This document shows, in pieces, positions 35,905 through 42,699 of a DNA stretch of 64,000 bases. The notes beneath the pieces are model-generated. The model did no database searches. It had not been told where the DNA came from and saw only the letters and a list, made by a program, of their open reading frames with translations. The translations under genes and the position numbers were made by a program. The number at the start of each line of letters is the position of its first letter. Positions within the stretch are counted from its first letter, which is position 1. The stretch comes from Leucobacter aridicollis (GTDB taxonomy: Bacteria > Actinomycetota > Actinomycetes > Actinomycetales > Microbacteriaceae), in contig NZ_CP075339.1 of assembly GCF_024399335.1 (NCBI RefSeq), positions 124,001 to 188,000 on the forward strand, in the 5' to 3' direction.

Positions 35905-36669
35905 TCATCTCCAATCTGTGAGCATGCGCGAGCCGCCTTCGCCCGCACGCATCTGCTTTTTGAAATATGTGAGCGCCCGTGCATGTGTGGGCGATTCTGA
36001 GGGACGGAAGAAGTCATCGAGCAAGTACTGCCCGAATAAGCTTGTGTCCGCCTGGCGGGGCCTGCCGCCCCACGCGATATTCATCACGGCCGTGACCTGC
36101 ATAATCGAGAACGCTGGCGCGAACCGGTGCGCTGCGACCTTGTCGCCGGTCTCGTAGGAGAGCCGCTGTGGCGGGTTCGTAGCAAGCCACCGCAACAGTT
36201 CCAGAAGCTCCGGGTGGAGCCGTTCAGGAGTATGGGGTGAGAGTGTCTCGAAGGTGAGCCTGACGACCTCTTCGAGGGGGGTCAGATCGTCCTCCGGTTT
36301 GCCGCCTGCCGGTACGACGTCCTCGAGAGTTTCGAGTGAGCTGCCGCGGTGTCCCCACTGCTGACGTGCCCACCCTTTGAGGCACGTGTAGAAGTACCCC
36401 CAGGGCTCTCCATCGGCGGATGCGATGTAGCGGGAGATGCGTCCGTCCTGCTCGGTGAGGAGCAGGATTGCGCCGTTGACGACGTCGTCGGGTTCGAGGA
36501 CGAAGTCCATCTCGCGGGCTTCCCATACGATCATGTTCGCGGTACGGTGCCGGATCTGCTCGATGAGCGCAGCACCCTCGGCAGTGTTCAGAAAGTCGGG
36601 GCTGTCGGCGAGAGCTGTGAATGCCATGCGTTGTCGCCACACGTCGAAGTACTCGATCTGGGTTCCCAT
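35905..36669 (-). CDS. Sigma-factor-region-2-like protein of unknown function
   Basis: The ATG at 36669 follows the ParB-like stop by one base and has GGGGG about 6 bases upstream. The 254-residue soluble product contains MDFVLEPDDVVNGAILLLTEQ followed by ASADGEPWGYFYTCLKGWARQQWG (residues ~55-105). The arrangement resembles helices of sigma-70 region 2 in ECF factors (DDxVQExFL ... PxAYLxxIARNLAxD). A convincing region 4 is not visible. It might be a divergent sigma factor or simply a helical protein; confidence in the fold is low, but the gene itself is clear. Confidence 0.6.
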   Translation of the reverse strand: MGTQIEYFDVWRQRMAFTALADSPDFLNTAEGAALIEQIRHRTANMIVWEAREMDFVLEPDDVVNGAILLLTEQDGRISRYIASADGEPWGYFYTCLKGWARQQWGHRGSSLETLEDVVPAGGKPEDDLTPLEEVVRLTFETLSPHTPERLHPELLELLRWLATNPPQRLSYETGDKVAAHRFAPAFSIMQVTAVMNIAWGGRPRQADTSLFGQYLLDDFFRPSESPTHARALTYFKKQMRAGEGGSRMLTDWR

Positions 36670-36670
36670 G

Positions 36671-37660
36671 TCACGCCCCCAGCCCAAGCTGTTTGACCGT
36701 CAGCATGTTGAGGAGCTCAAAGACTTCCTGGCCGACCGTTCCAAGCGCCGCCGTCGCGTCCTGAGACGCCCGGCACTCCACTGCGATCGCGCCAGCGAGC
36801 GCGTGAGTGAGAGCGACTCGGATCGCGCGCACGCTCTCACCTCCAGCTGGAACAACGCCGGCTGCTTCCACAAGATCGCTCCCAAGCTCACCGCTGTACT
36901 TCTCAGCAAGGAGCGTTGACTCAGTGACCTGCTTATCGAGCGTCTTCTCCAGAGCTTCCGCGCGACGCTCCGTTGGGGCTTGCCCCTTCTTGTTGAAGGC
37001 TTCCTTGAGCTTCAGGAGTTCCTTGTGGACCGGGTCGACCTTCGCCCCAGGCTTCGAGAGCTTCTCGATACCGCGCTCGGCAGCGGCCTTCAGCTCTTGT
37101 GGTGCAGTTTTTGATTCCGCGAGGGCACGCACGTCGGTGACTTTGTTCAACCAATCGATATCGCGGCCGATAGTCTCGCGCGCAACCGTAACGATCGCAG
37201 GTCCCCTATCCACGGTATTACCGTGGATAGGGGTTTCACCCGCACGGACGCCCAGGTTCATCTGGTTTGCCCGTGCCCGCTGCCTGGCGGCTGGTTCGTA
37301 GTGTTCTTTCCAGATGCGCTCAAGCTCGACCGGGCTGAAGTCCTTGCGAACGATATTCGCTTCGGCTTCAAGGATTGGCCGGTCTTCCTCGGTGACGCCG
37401 GTCCAGATGAGTGCGGATATGAACTCCCACCCTTCACGGCTTGCGGCTTCGAGTCGGTGTGCGCCGTCGATAAGGATCATTCGTTCATCGAGCACGATTG
37501 GTTGCAGCTGGAGCTGTCCACCAAGCTCTTGGAACGAGCGCCGGATGCGGTTGACGTGATCCTCATCATGGGCGCGGAGCCGCTCCTTGACGATCACGTC
37601 ATCGAGACGGACGAGTTTCCAGTCTTGCTGGATTGGGGTTTGGATGATGCCGTCGTTCAT
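36671..37660 (-). CDS. ParB/Spo0J N-terminal-domain protein
   Basis: A 329-residue protein. The N-terminal ParB/sulfiredoxin-like domain (~15-115) shows DHVNRIRRSFQELGGQLQLQPIVL, LIDGAHRLEAASREGW (the GxxR nucleotide-binding box appears as GAHRLEA) and a following helical region with ERIWKEHYEPAARQRARANQ. The C-terminal half is helical (KLKEAFNKKGQ..., TLDKQVTESTLLAEKYSGEL) and could dimerise. No ParA partner is visible in the window. The coding region contains a 31-bp palindrome (37203-37233). It is coupled to the preceding gene by a 4-base overlap. Confidence 0.85.
   Translation of the reverse strand: MNDGIIQTPIQQDWKLVRLDDVIVKERLRAHDEDHVNRIRRSFQELGGQLQLQPIVLDERMILIDGAHRLEAASREGWEFISALIWTGVTEEDRPILEAEANIVRKDFSPVELERIWKEHYEPAARQRARANQMNLGVRAGETPIHGNTVDRGPAIVTVARETIGRDIDWLNKVTDVRALAESKTAPQELKAAAERGIEKLSKPGAKVDPVHKELLKLKEAFNKKGQAPTERRAEALEKTLDKQVTESTLLAEKYSGELGSDLVEAAGVVPAGGESVRAIRVALTHALAGAIAVECRASQDATAALGTVGQEVFELLNMLTVKQLGLGA
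37203..37233. repeat. 31-bp nearly perfect palindrome inside the ParB-like gene
   Basis: Two perfect 15-base arms (CCCCTATCCACGGTA and its reverse complement) surround a single T at the centre. It encodes residues ~143-152 of the ParB-like protein, a linker with no obvious structural requirement for palindromic DNA. A binding site for ParB-like or other element proteins (centromere-like or autoregulatory) is inferred. Confidence 0.7.
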
Positions 37661-37998
37661 GACATGACCTTCCTGAAATCAGTGACCATTTCTGGCGTTG
37701 AGATTGCGTCCCAGACGAGGTTGGCCGCTTCTCGGTTGTGTGACGTGCAGAGGGCTGCGCGCTGCGGGTGTTTTCGGCAAGTGCAGTCCCAGCAGCGGTC
37801 TGAATGTTCGAGACAGTACGTTCGAAGCTGTGGGTGGAGTACAAGTGACCAGCCGAGCGAAACGAGTCGTTCGAGCTCCTGCAGATGGTCATGCCATGTT
37901 CCGGACGCGGGGTACCCGAGATGGGTCCGAACGATCTGGTCACAGCTGCGGAGTTCGCAAGTGAACCCGACGATCTCGCGTTTGATGATCCTTCCCAT
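37657..37998 (-). CDS. Small Cys/His-rich protein (113 aa)
   Basis: The start at ATG 37998 overlaps the initiator-like gene stop (ATGA) and has GGGAG 6 bases upstream; the longer frame to 38148 lies inside that gene. The product has clustered Cys and His residues (CELRSCDQIVRTHLGY, CLEHSDRCWDCTCRKHPQRAALCTSHNREAA) suggestive of zinc binding. It sits between the initiator-like and ParB-like genes with 4-base overlaps on both sides, so expression is coupled. No family is recognised. Confidence 0.7.
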   Translation of the reverse strand: MGRIIKREIVGFTCELRSCDQIVRTHLGYPASGTWHDHLQELERLVSLGWSLVLHPQLRTYCLEHSDRCWDCTCRKHPQRAALCTSHNREAANLVWDAISTPEMVTDFRKVMS

Positions 37999-39113
37999 CA
38001 GTTGCTCCCTTCGAACATGCGCGCTTCGATCGCCGCGTAGTCCGCGTCGACCCTGCGGCGGGCCGTGTTGCAGCGGGCTCGCACGCAGTAGCCGCGGTCG
38101 CTTTCGGCGAGCCAGGCATCGCCCCAGTCGTGTTGGCCGGCGGCGCATCCTGAATCCTGAAAGGGAGTTGGCCGGTGGTTGTCTGGTTCTTCGAGTGAGC
38201 GTTCGAGTTCAGTGAGGCCGAGGTAGGGCTTCGAGGACACCCACCGGCGTGGATCCGCTACCAGACTCTTTGCGACGTACGCGGCTGGGTGGGTTACCCC
38301 GCCGGGCTTCTTGTTCGCGTTGAGGATCTCGATGCAAGCGAGTGCCAGATCGAGCGATGCAATATCCACGCGGCCACGTACTTGGTGGGCGATAGCTGCG
38401 TAGCTCAGCGTCGGGTGGATCGCATTGAGTTGCGCATCGAGGTCGCCGCGTTCAGGAACCCCGTGTGCGGGATTGGACTGGGATGGGATGGGAGTTGTTG
38501 TCTTAATCCCATCTCTAATCCCATCCTCTTCTCTGCCTATAAAGGACTCTTGATTTTCAAGAGTGGCTTGCAAGTTATCCACAGGGCCCTTGGCTGACTC
38601 TTGATTTTCAAGAGTGGCTGCGACCTGCGGTTTTGGCGCCCACTCTTGATTTTCAAGAGTGGGCCGTGAAGCCACTCTTGATTTTCGCGAGTGGCTTTGA
38701 CCTGCGGTTTCACCACGAAGGCTGACGGGCTCATTGGCCTCGACGATCGCATCCTGAAGCTCTACGAGTGTCCCTTCTGGTGGGTCTTGCAGGACCAGAC
38801 GAAACCTTTTCTGGCCCCCACACGGGGTGCCGTCAGCCCTGCGCGCGTTAGATGGGTACCGATCGCGAATTTCGATCAGGAAGCCTGCCTGCATAAGGTT
38901 CTCTTTGGCGCTGCGCCAAGCAGATTGGCCAAGCCCAATCGAGTTCTGTAGCTCGGTTTGGTTGATCTCATGGGACTGATCGTGTGAAAGCAGCGCGAGG
39001 AGCACCTTGATGGCGTTTCCGGTGAGTGCGTCTCCACGGACCCACCAGTTACGGTGCTGGCCAAACTCGCGTTCAAAAGAGAGCCTGGGGCGGAAAATCG
39101 TTGTCTCGCTCAT
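37998..39113 (-). CDS. Putative replication initiator-like winged-helix protein
   Basis: A 371-residue protein. Its N-terminal ~100 residues form a likely winged helix (GNAIKVLLALLSHDQSHEINQTELQNSIGLGQSAWRSAKENLMQAGFLIEI), a fold used by plasmid initiators. A low-complexity middle (~140-190) contains repeated TLENQE peptides, and a helical C-terminus includes YAAIAHQVRGRVD and AAYVAKSLVADPRRW. The middle is encoded by four palindromic iterons and spans a DnaA box, so the gene likely contains an origin, as known for several actinomycete elements. Initiator function is inferred from this context, not from a recognised Rep family. Confidence 0.7.
   Translation of the reverse strand: MSETTIFRPRLSFEREFGQHRNWWVRGDALTGNAIKVLLALLSHDQSHEINQTELQNSIGLGQSAWRSAKENLMQAGFLIEIRDRYPSNARRADGTPCGGQKRFRLVLQDPPEGTLVELQDAIVEANEPVSLRGETAGQSHSRKSRVASRPTLENQEWAPKPQVAATLENQESAKGPVDNLQATLENQESFIGREEDGIRDGIKTTTPIPSQSNPAHGVPERGDLDAQLNAIHPTLSYAAIAHQVRGRVDIASLDLALACIEILNANKKPGGVTHPAAYVAKSLVADPRRWVSSKPYLGLTELERSLEEPDNHRPTPFQDSGCAAGQHDWGDAWLAESDRGYCVRARCNTARRRVDADYAAIEARMFEGSN
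38546..38692. repeat. Four palindromic iterons (candidate replication origin)
   Basis: Copies of ACTCTTGATTTTCAAGAGT start at 38546, 38597, 38642 and 38674; the fourth has two changes in its right arm. Each is an inverted repeat with 8-base arms and a 3-base centre. Copies 1-3 are in one reading frame (TLENQE), but copy 4 is shifted by two bases and encodes unrelated residues, so conservation acts on DNA. A perfect DnaA box lies between copies 1 and 2. Confidence 0.85.
38575..38583. promoter_or_regulatory. Perfect DnaA box
   Basis: TTATCCACA matches the strict bacterial DnaA-box consensus at every position. It lies 10 bases after iteron 1 and 13 bases before iteron 2, inside the initiator-like gene. 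Confidence 0.7.
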
Positions 39114-39514
39114 CGCAGACCCTGTCGAGCTGGAAGACTAGGGCCGTTGTTGATCAACTGGCGAACTGCACGAGACAGAACAACGGCCAAGAAGGAAAGC
39201 CCGATAGCGGCAACGAGAGCAAGCCCAGTTCCCGCAATCTGCAGATCGGGTTGCTCTGGGTTAGATCCGATCGCTGAGGCTGTGGTCCACGAGAACCTAA
39301 GGAACAGGATGATTAGTAGCTTCACGAAGGTGACAGCTACTGCAAGGAGCGCAGCGATCCACGCAAGGCCTGCGCAGTACATGAGCACGTAGGCCTTGAG
39401 GAGGAATCCAACAGGTTCGTGCGGTGAGGTGGGAAGATGGACTTCCTCGGGTGCATCACCTGTGCTGCTAGGCCCTGGTTCTGCGCGCGAGGCAGTGTCA
39501 TTGGTAAGTGACAC
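39110..39514 (-). CDS. Two-TM membrane protein upstream of initiator gene
   Basis: The preferred start is the GTG at 39514, with AGAGAGGA 8 bases upstream; the frame is open to 39559. A polar N-terminus rich in Pro/Glu/Ser is followed by two transmembrane helices (~45-72 and ~90-118) joined by a short loop. The stop overlaps the ATG of the initiator-like gene. It is the first gene of the maintenance operon. No family is recognised. Confidence 0.65.
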   Translation of the reverse strand: MSLTNDTASRAEPGPSSTGDAPEEVHLPTSPHEPVGFLLKAYVLMYCAGLAWIAALLAVAVTFVKLLIILFLRFSWTTASAIGSNPEQPDLQIAGTGLALVAAIGLSFLAVVLSRAVRQLINNGPSLPARQGLR

Positions 39515-39540
39515 GAAGATATTCCTCTCTGGTTTATCTC

Positions 39541-39572
39541 TGAGCCCTCGGAGCTGCAACTCTGGGGGCTCA
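39541..39572 (-). terminator. Hairpin after the small HTH gene
   Basis: The stem TGAGCCC/GGGCTCA, with a further inner CGGAG/CTCTG-like pairing, lies downstream of the minus-strand HTH gene ending at 39595 and before the maintenance operon. It partly insulates the two. Confidence 0.6.
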
Positions 39573-39594
39573 GTTGTTTAGAAGGATGCGGGGG

Positions 39595-39813
39595 TCATGC
39601 AGGCACGTTTGCTCCACGCAATTCAGCGATCTGGTCGATTGATTTGCGGATTGACGAGTACTCGTTCACACGCATGTCGACAAAGCCGTTAAGTCTCCTG
39701 CTGAGCCACGACTCTGTTACCCCCATGTGGCGAGCAACTGCTCGCGCGGTAACTCCGCGAGATTTGAGCAGAAGCGAGAGTTCTGTCGCGGCACTTTCGT
39801 TCGATTCTGGCAT
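39595..39813 (-). CDS. Small HTH regulator (72 aa)
   Basis: The start is placed at ATG 39813, with an exceptionally good GGAGGTGA 5 bases upstream, rather than at the longer frame (39855). The product is a single helix-turn-helix domain (SRGVTARAVARHMGVTESWLSRRLNG, residues ~18-44) plus a helical C-terminus. Size and divergent arrangement with the gene at 39940 resemble a Cro/CI-type or Xis-like switch. Together they probably control excision or transfer. Confidence 0.75.
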   Translation of the reverse strand: MPESNESAATELSLLLKSRGVTARAVARHMGVTESWLSRRLNGFVDMRVNEYSSIRKSIDQIAELRGANVPA

Positions 39814-39836
39814 TTCTTCACCTCCATAATTTCTGC

Positions 39837-39920
39837 TGAGCGCAACTCTACGCAATTATTTGCGTTGAGCGCAAGTCGCGCCGTCTTGGCGGATAATGGA
39901 AAAGATTGCAGTATGCGCAA
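39837..39920. promoter_or_regulatory. Operator cluster between divergent HTH genes
   Basis: Five copies of an RCGCAA half-site occur in ~80 bp: 39840-39845, 39850-39855, 39860-39865 (reverse), 39869-39874 and 39915-39920. Copies 2 and 3 form the palindrome ACGCAA-TTAT-TTGCGT, and TGAGCGCAA is directly repeated at 39837 and 39866. The last copy lies between the -35 and -10 of the rightward promoter. Confidence 0.6.
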
Positions 39921-39933
39921 TTTGTGAGATAAT
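39906..39933 (+). promoter_or_regulatory. Promoter of HTH gene, predicted leaderless
   Basis: TTGCAG (39906-39911) and GATAAT (39928-39933) are spaced 16 bases apart. The expected transcription start falls at or next to the ATG at 39940, giving a leaderless mRNA, which fits the absence of a ribosome-binding site. Confidence 0.6.
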
Positions 39934-39939
39934 TTAGCC

Positions 39940-40284
39940 ATGACGATGATGATTCCGGACCACGCAATTGAGCCCGACGTGGACGACGTGCTGAATGGCA
40001 GGCTGTCAGCTCTGATGATTCGAAAAGGCGTCTCAAAGGGACAGCTCGCGGAGACGATCAATGTTTCGCCTTCTGGCGTGACTCGCCGCTTTCGAGGGCA
40101 GACCGAGTGGACCCTGCAGGAGATGAAAGCTGTAGCTGGCCTTCTCGGTACCTCTGTGGGCTTTTTGCTTGGGGAAACCGACGTTTCAACTGTGTCCGAG
40201 AACGCAGAAACCCCCGCCGCTTCCGCGACGGGGGTTTCTGGTGATGCTGTGCGCCCCAAGGGATTCGAACCCCTGACCTTCTGA
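39940..40284 (+). CDS. Cro/CI-type HTH regulator overlapping the tRNA attachment site
   Basis: A 114-residue protein with an HTH_3-type domain (RLSALMIRKGVSKGQLAETINVSPSGVTRRFRGQTEWTLQEMKAVAGLL, residues ~21-68), typical of ICE and prophage repressors. The last ~12 residues (VRPKGFEPLTF) are encoded antisense across the tRNA-Arg 3' end, and the preceding ~12 residues across the tRNA terminator hairpin. The C-terminal tail is therefore dictated by the attachment region rather than by protein need. No ribosome-binding site precedes the ATG; a leaderless promoter does. It is divergent from the small HTH gene and shares its operators. Confidence 0.72.
   Translation: MTMMIPDHAIEPDVDDVLNGRLSALMIRKGVSKGQLAETINVSPSGVTRRFRGQTEWTLQEMKAVAGLLGTSVGFLLGETDVSTVSENAETPAASATGVSGDAVRPKGFEPLTF
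40205..40240 (-). terminator. Terminator of tRNA-Arg
   Basis: A 12-bp stem CAGAAACCCCCG/CGGGGGTTTCTG begins 10 bases after the tRNA 3' end on the minus strand. By the geometry of tRNA integration it would belong to the element. Confidence 0.75.
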
Positions 40285-40323
40285 TCCGTAGTCAGATGCT
40301 CTATCCAGCTGAGCTAGGGGCGC
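40250..40323 (-). tRNA. tRNA-Arg (anticodon ACG), ICE attachment site
   Basis: A complete cloverleaf reads on the minus strand: acceptor GCGCCCC/GGGGCGC, D-stem GCTC/GAGC, anticodon stem TCTGA/TCAGA with loop CTACGGA, and T-stem AGGGG/CCCTT with loop TTCGAAT. No CCA is encoded. The 3' end points into the ICE. Confidence 0.95.
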
Positions 40324-40372
40324 AGTGTTGATCTCTCAACTTGGAATACGTTACACGAGAATTCTGTGGAAC

Positions 40373-41980
40373 TCAAAACGAGACGGGCGAATCTGCGGCA
40401 AACCGTTCTCTCAGCTCGCGTTTGAGGATTTTGCCGCTCGGGTTTTTCGGGAGCGTCGCGACGACGTGCACGACTGTTGGCACTTTGAACGCGGCGAGCC
40501 GCTCGCGCGTGTGGGCCCGCAACTCTTCCTCGGTAGCAGTTTCTCCCGCGGTGAGCACGACTGCGGCTGTGACTGTCTCGACCCACTTCGGGTGCGGTGT
40601 CGCGAATACGGCGCACTCGGCGATTGCGGCGTGTTCGTAGAGGGCTTCCTCGACCTCGCGACTTGCGACGTTCTCGCCGCCCGTATTGATCATGTCTTTG
40701 CTGCGGTCAACGATTCGCAGCCTGCCGTCTTCGTCGAACACTCCGAGGTCGCCCGAGTGGAACCAGCCGCCGCGGAACGCCTCGGCTGTCTGTTCGGGGG
40801 CGTTCCAGTAGCCGAGGGCAAGCTGGGGGCTGCGATGCACGATCTCGCCGACTTCGCCGACGGGCACCGGGTGACCGGCCTTGTCGACGACGCGGGTCTC
40901 GACGTGCAGCACTGGGCGTCCGGCAGAGCCTGCGTGGCTGAGCTGTTCGTGCGGCGGCAGGATCGTCGCGACGGGCGCGAGCTCTGTCTGGCCGTAGAAG
41001 TTCCAGAGTTGCAGGTCCGGTAGTCGGCGCTGCAGTTCGAGCAGCACCTCGACGGGCATGGCTGCGGCACCGTAGTAGCCCTTCTTGAGGCTCGACAGGT
41101 CGGCGCTGTCAAACTCTGGTGAGCGCAGGAGCGAGATCCAGACGGTGGGAGGGGCGAAGAACTTCGTCACCCGGTGTTCAGCGATCTTGCGCAGGATCGT
41201 CGCCGGATCGGGCGCGGGGAGCAGGATGCTCGTCGCCCCGAGCATGATGTCGGGGCCAAGGAAGCAGTCGAGCTGCGCACAGTGGTAGAGCGGGAGCGCG
41301 TGCAGATCGACGTCGTCGCCGTCCATGCCGCCTTCAACAACCGAGCTGAGGTATTCGGATCCGAGCGAACGACTTGAGTGCACGGCGCCCTTCGGCCGTG
41401 ACTCGGTGCCGCTCGTAAACATGATGCGAATAGGGTCGTCGGCGGAGAGCGCCAGATCTGGCGCATCGTCGCGCGAGGTCGCGAGGATCTCGTCGAATGG
41501 GATCCATCCTGGTGAAGCGGCGGTGGCGGCTTCGGCGATGATCTCGACGAGCGTTGCAATGGCCGTGCCCGATTTCGCTACCGCCAGTTCTGCGGTCTCA
41601 ACGAGCTCCGTCTGGGCGATAAGGATCTGTGGCTCAACAACCTCAAGGAGCGGCCCGATCTCGCCTGCGGTCAGCACGAAGTTCAGCGGGACGAGGATCG
41701 CGCCGGCCCGCACCGCCCCGTACGCTGCGACGGCGAACTGCCAGCAGTTGCGGCTGAGCAACGCGATCCTGTCGCCGCGACGCGCGCCACACTCGGTGAG
41801 CGCGTTCGCGAACCTGTTCGCGAGCCGATCGAGCTCCGCGAAAGTGAGCGTCGTGTCGCCGTCGATGAGTGCGATCTTGTTTGGGCGACGGGCGGCGGAG
41901 CGCCTGAGGTGCTCGCCAAGCGTGTCAGCTCGGGCGGAGGAGATCGTGGCCGAGAGTGCCTCGTCAAACAGCAAAGTCAT
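40373..41980 (-). CDS. AMP-dependent acyl-CoA synthetase
   Basis: A 535-residue ANL-superfamily enzyme activating a carboxylic acid (probably fatty acyl) to acyl-CoA through an acyl-adenylate. Motifs in order: IMFTSGTESRPKGAVHS (P-loop, ~205), NFYGQTELAP (~335), WFHSGDLGVFDEDGRLRIVDRSKDMINTGGENV (~420-450, adenylate binding and hinge) and PKNPSGKILKRELRE (~515, catalytic Lys). The length is normal for the family. The ATG has GTGAGG a few bases upstream. It is a chromosomal gene directly beyond the tRNA. The exact substrate cannot be told. Confidence 0.93.
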   Translation of the reverse strand: MTLLFDEALSATISSARADTLGEHLRRSAARRPNKIALIDGDTTLTFAELDRLANRFANALTECGARRGDRIALLSRNCWQFAVAAYGAVRAGAILVPLNFVLTAGEIGPLLEVVEPQILIAQTELVETAELAVAKSGTAIATLVEIIAEAATAASPGWIPFDEILATSRDDAPDLALSADDPIRIMFTSGTESRPKGAVHSSRSLGSEYLSSVVEGGMDGDDVDLHALPLYHCAQLDCFLGPDIMLGATSILLPAPDPATILRKIAEHRVTKFFAPPTVWISLLRSPEFDSADLSSLKKGYYGAAAMPVEVLLELQRRLPDLQLWNFYGQTELAPVATILPPHEQLSHAGSAGRPVLHVETRVVDKAGHPVPVGEVGEIVHRSPQLALGYWNAPEQTAEAFRGGWFHSGDLGVFDEDGRLRIVDRSKDMINTGGENVASREVEEALYEHAAIAECAVFATPHPKWVETVTAAVVLTAGETATEEELRAHTRERLAAFKVPTVVHVVATLPKNPSGKILKRELRERFAADSPVSF

Positions 41981-42075
41981 ACCTCACTTCGTCGTAAAGT
42001 ACTCGCCCGGTCGGGCGGGGTGCTGGCAACGATAGCAACGCTCGCCTGGGACTACCACCCTCGTCGGGAGGTACG

Positions 42076-42663
42076 ATGAAGTACGTGCCTACGAACACTG
42101 ACAGTAACGAGCTTGCGATGCCGCACTTCCCTGAGCCGAGCGCCGAGCTCGCGCGCGCGGAGAAGCTGATTCTCGGGATCCCGGACCACCCGGCGCCGGG
42201 CATCGTCTTCCGCGACATCATGCCGCTGCTCGCTGACGGCCCGGCGTTCAAAGCGACAGTCGATGCGCTCATCGCCCCGTTTCTCGGCACGTTCGACGTG
42301 ATCGCTGGGCTTGAGGCGCGCGGGTTTCTGCTCGCGAGCGCAGCTGCGTACTCGACGGGTGCCGGGCTGCTCCCGATCCGTAAGGCAGGCAAGCTGCCCC
42401 GCCCGGCAGCGTCGGTGGGCTACGAGCTCGAGTACGGGGTCGCCGAGGTTGAAGCTCACAACGACTTGCCCGCAGGTACCCGAGTGCTGTTGATTGACGA
42501 TGTTTTGGCGACTGGCGGTACGCTCGAGGCCGCTCGCGAGCTCGTCGAGCTGCTCGGCTACACAGTCGCCGGAACCGCTGTGCTGTTTGAGATCAACGGG
42601 CTCGGCGGTCGCCTCGCGGTCGCAGACCCGAACCTGCACACCGTGTTCGCGAGCGGCGAGTAA
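42076..42663 (+). CDS. apt: Adenine phosphoribosyltransferase
   Basis: Purine salvage enzyme converting adenine and PRPP to AMP. The 195-residue protein shows the APT pattern HPAPGIVFRDIMPLLADGPAF, VIAGLEARGFLLASAAA, PIRKAGKLPRP and the PRPP-binding loop RVLLIDDVLATGGTLEAA (~140-157). GGGAGG lies 4 bases before the ATG; an in-frame ATG at 42118 is possible but less well supported. In many bacteria apt neighbours other housekeeping genes; here it is followed after 36 bases by a DUF2207-like gene. Confidence 0.95.
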   Translation: MKYVPTNTDSNELAMPHFPEPSAELARAEKLILGIPDHPAPGIVFRDIMPLLADGPAFKATVDALIAPFLGTFDVIAGLEARGFLLASAAAYSTGAGLLPIRKAGKLPRPAASVGYELEYGVAEVEAHNDLPAGTRVLLIDDVLATGGTLEAARELVELLGYTVAGTAVLFEINGLGGRLAVADPNLHTVFASGE

Positions 42664-42699
42664 GCGCGCTCCGGGCAGCACCAGGGACGGAGTCGGCGC

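Larger units (their letters stand above)
1..40290. mobile_element. Integrative and conjugative element, right-hand portion
   Basis: The segment holds a complete-looking conjugation set: MobF relaxase, VirD4/TraG coupling protein, VirB4-like ATPase, SCO6880-like and TrbL-like components, and an M23 peptidase. It also has ParB-like and replication-initiator-like genes and a divergent repressor pair. It ends exactly at a tRNA-Arg gene whose 3' end points into it, the classic geometry for site-specific integration into a tRNA 3' end. Core metabolic genes with visibly higher GC start just beyond the tRNA. No integrase gene and no second copy of the tRNA 3' end is visible, so the other end must lie left of position 1. 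The exact right boundary inside the tRNA (about 40250-40290) is inferred. Confidence 0.85.

Noticed and set aside
38546..38692. Short repeat array as CRISPR
   Set aside because: Repeats are 19 bp, self-palindromic, inside a coding gene and irregularly spaced (51, 45 and 32 bases); no cas genes occur. Iterons fit better.
1..40250. Search for an integrase or a second copy of the tRNA-Arg 3' end
   Set aside because: No tyrosine or serine recombinase motif and no duplicate of the tRNA 3' sequence was seen; both are expected beyond the left edge.
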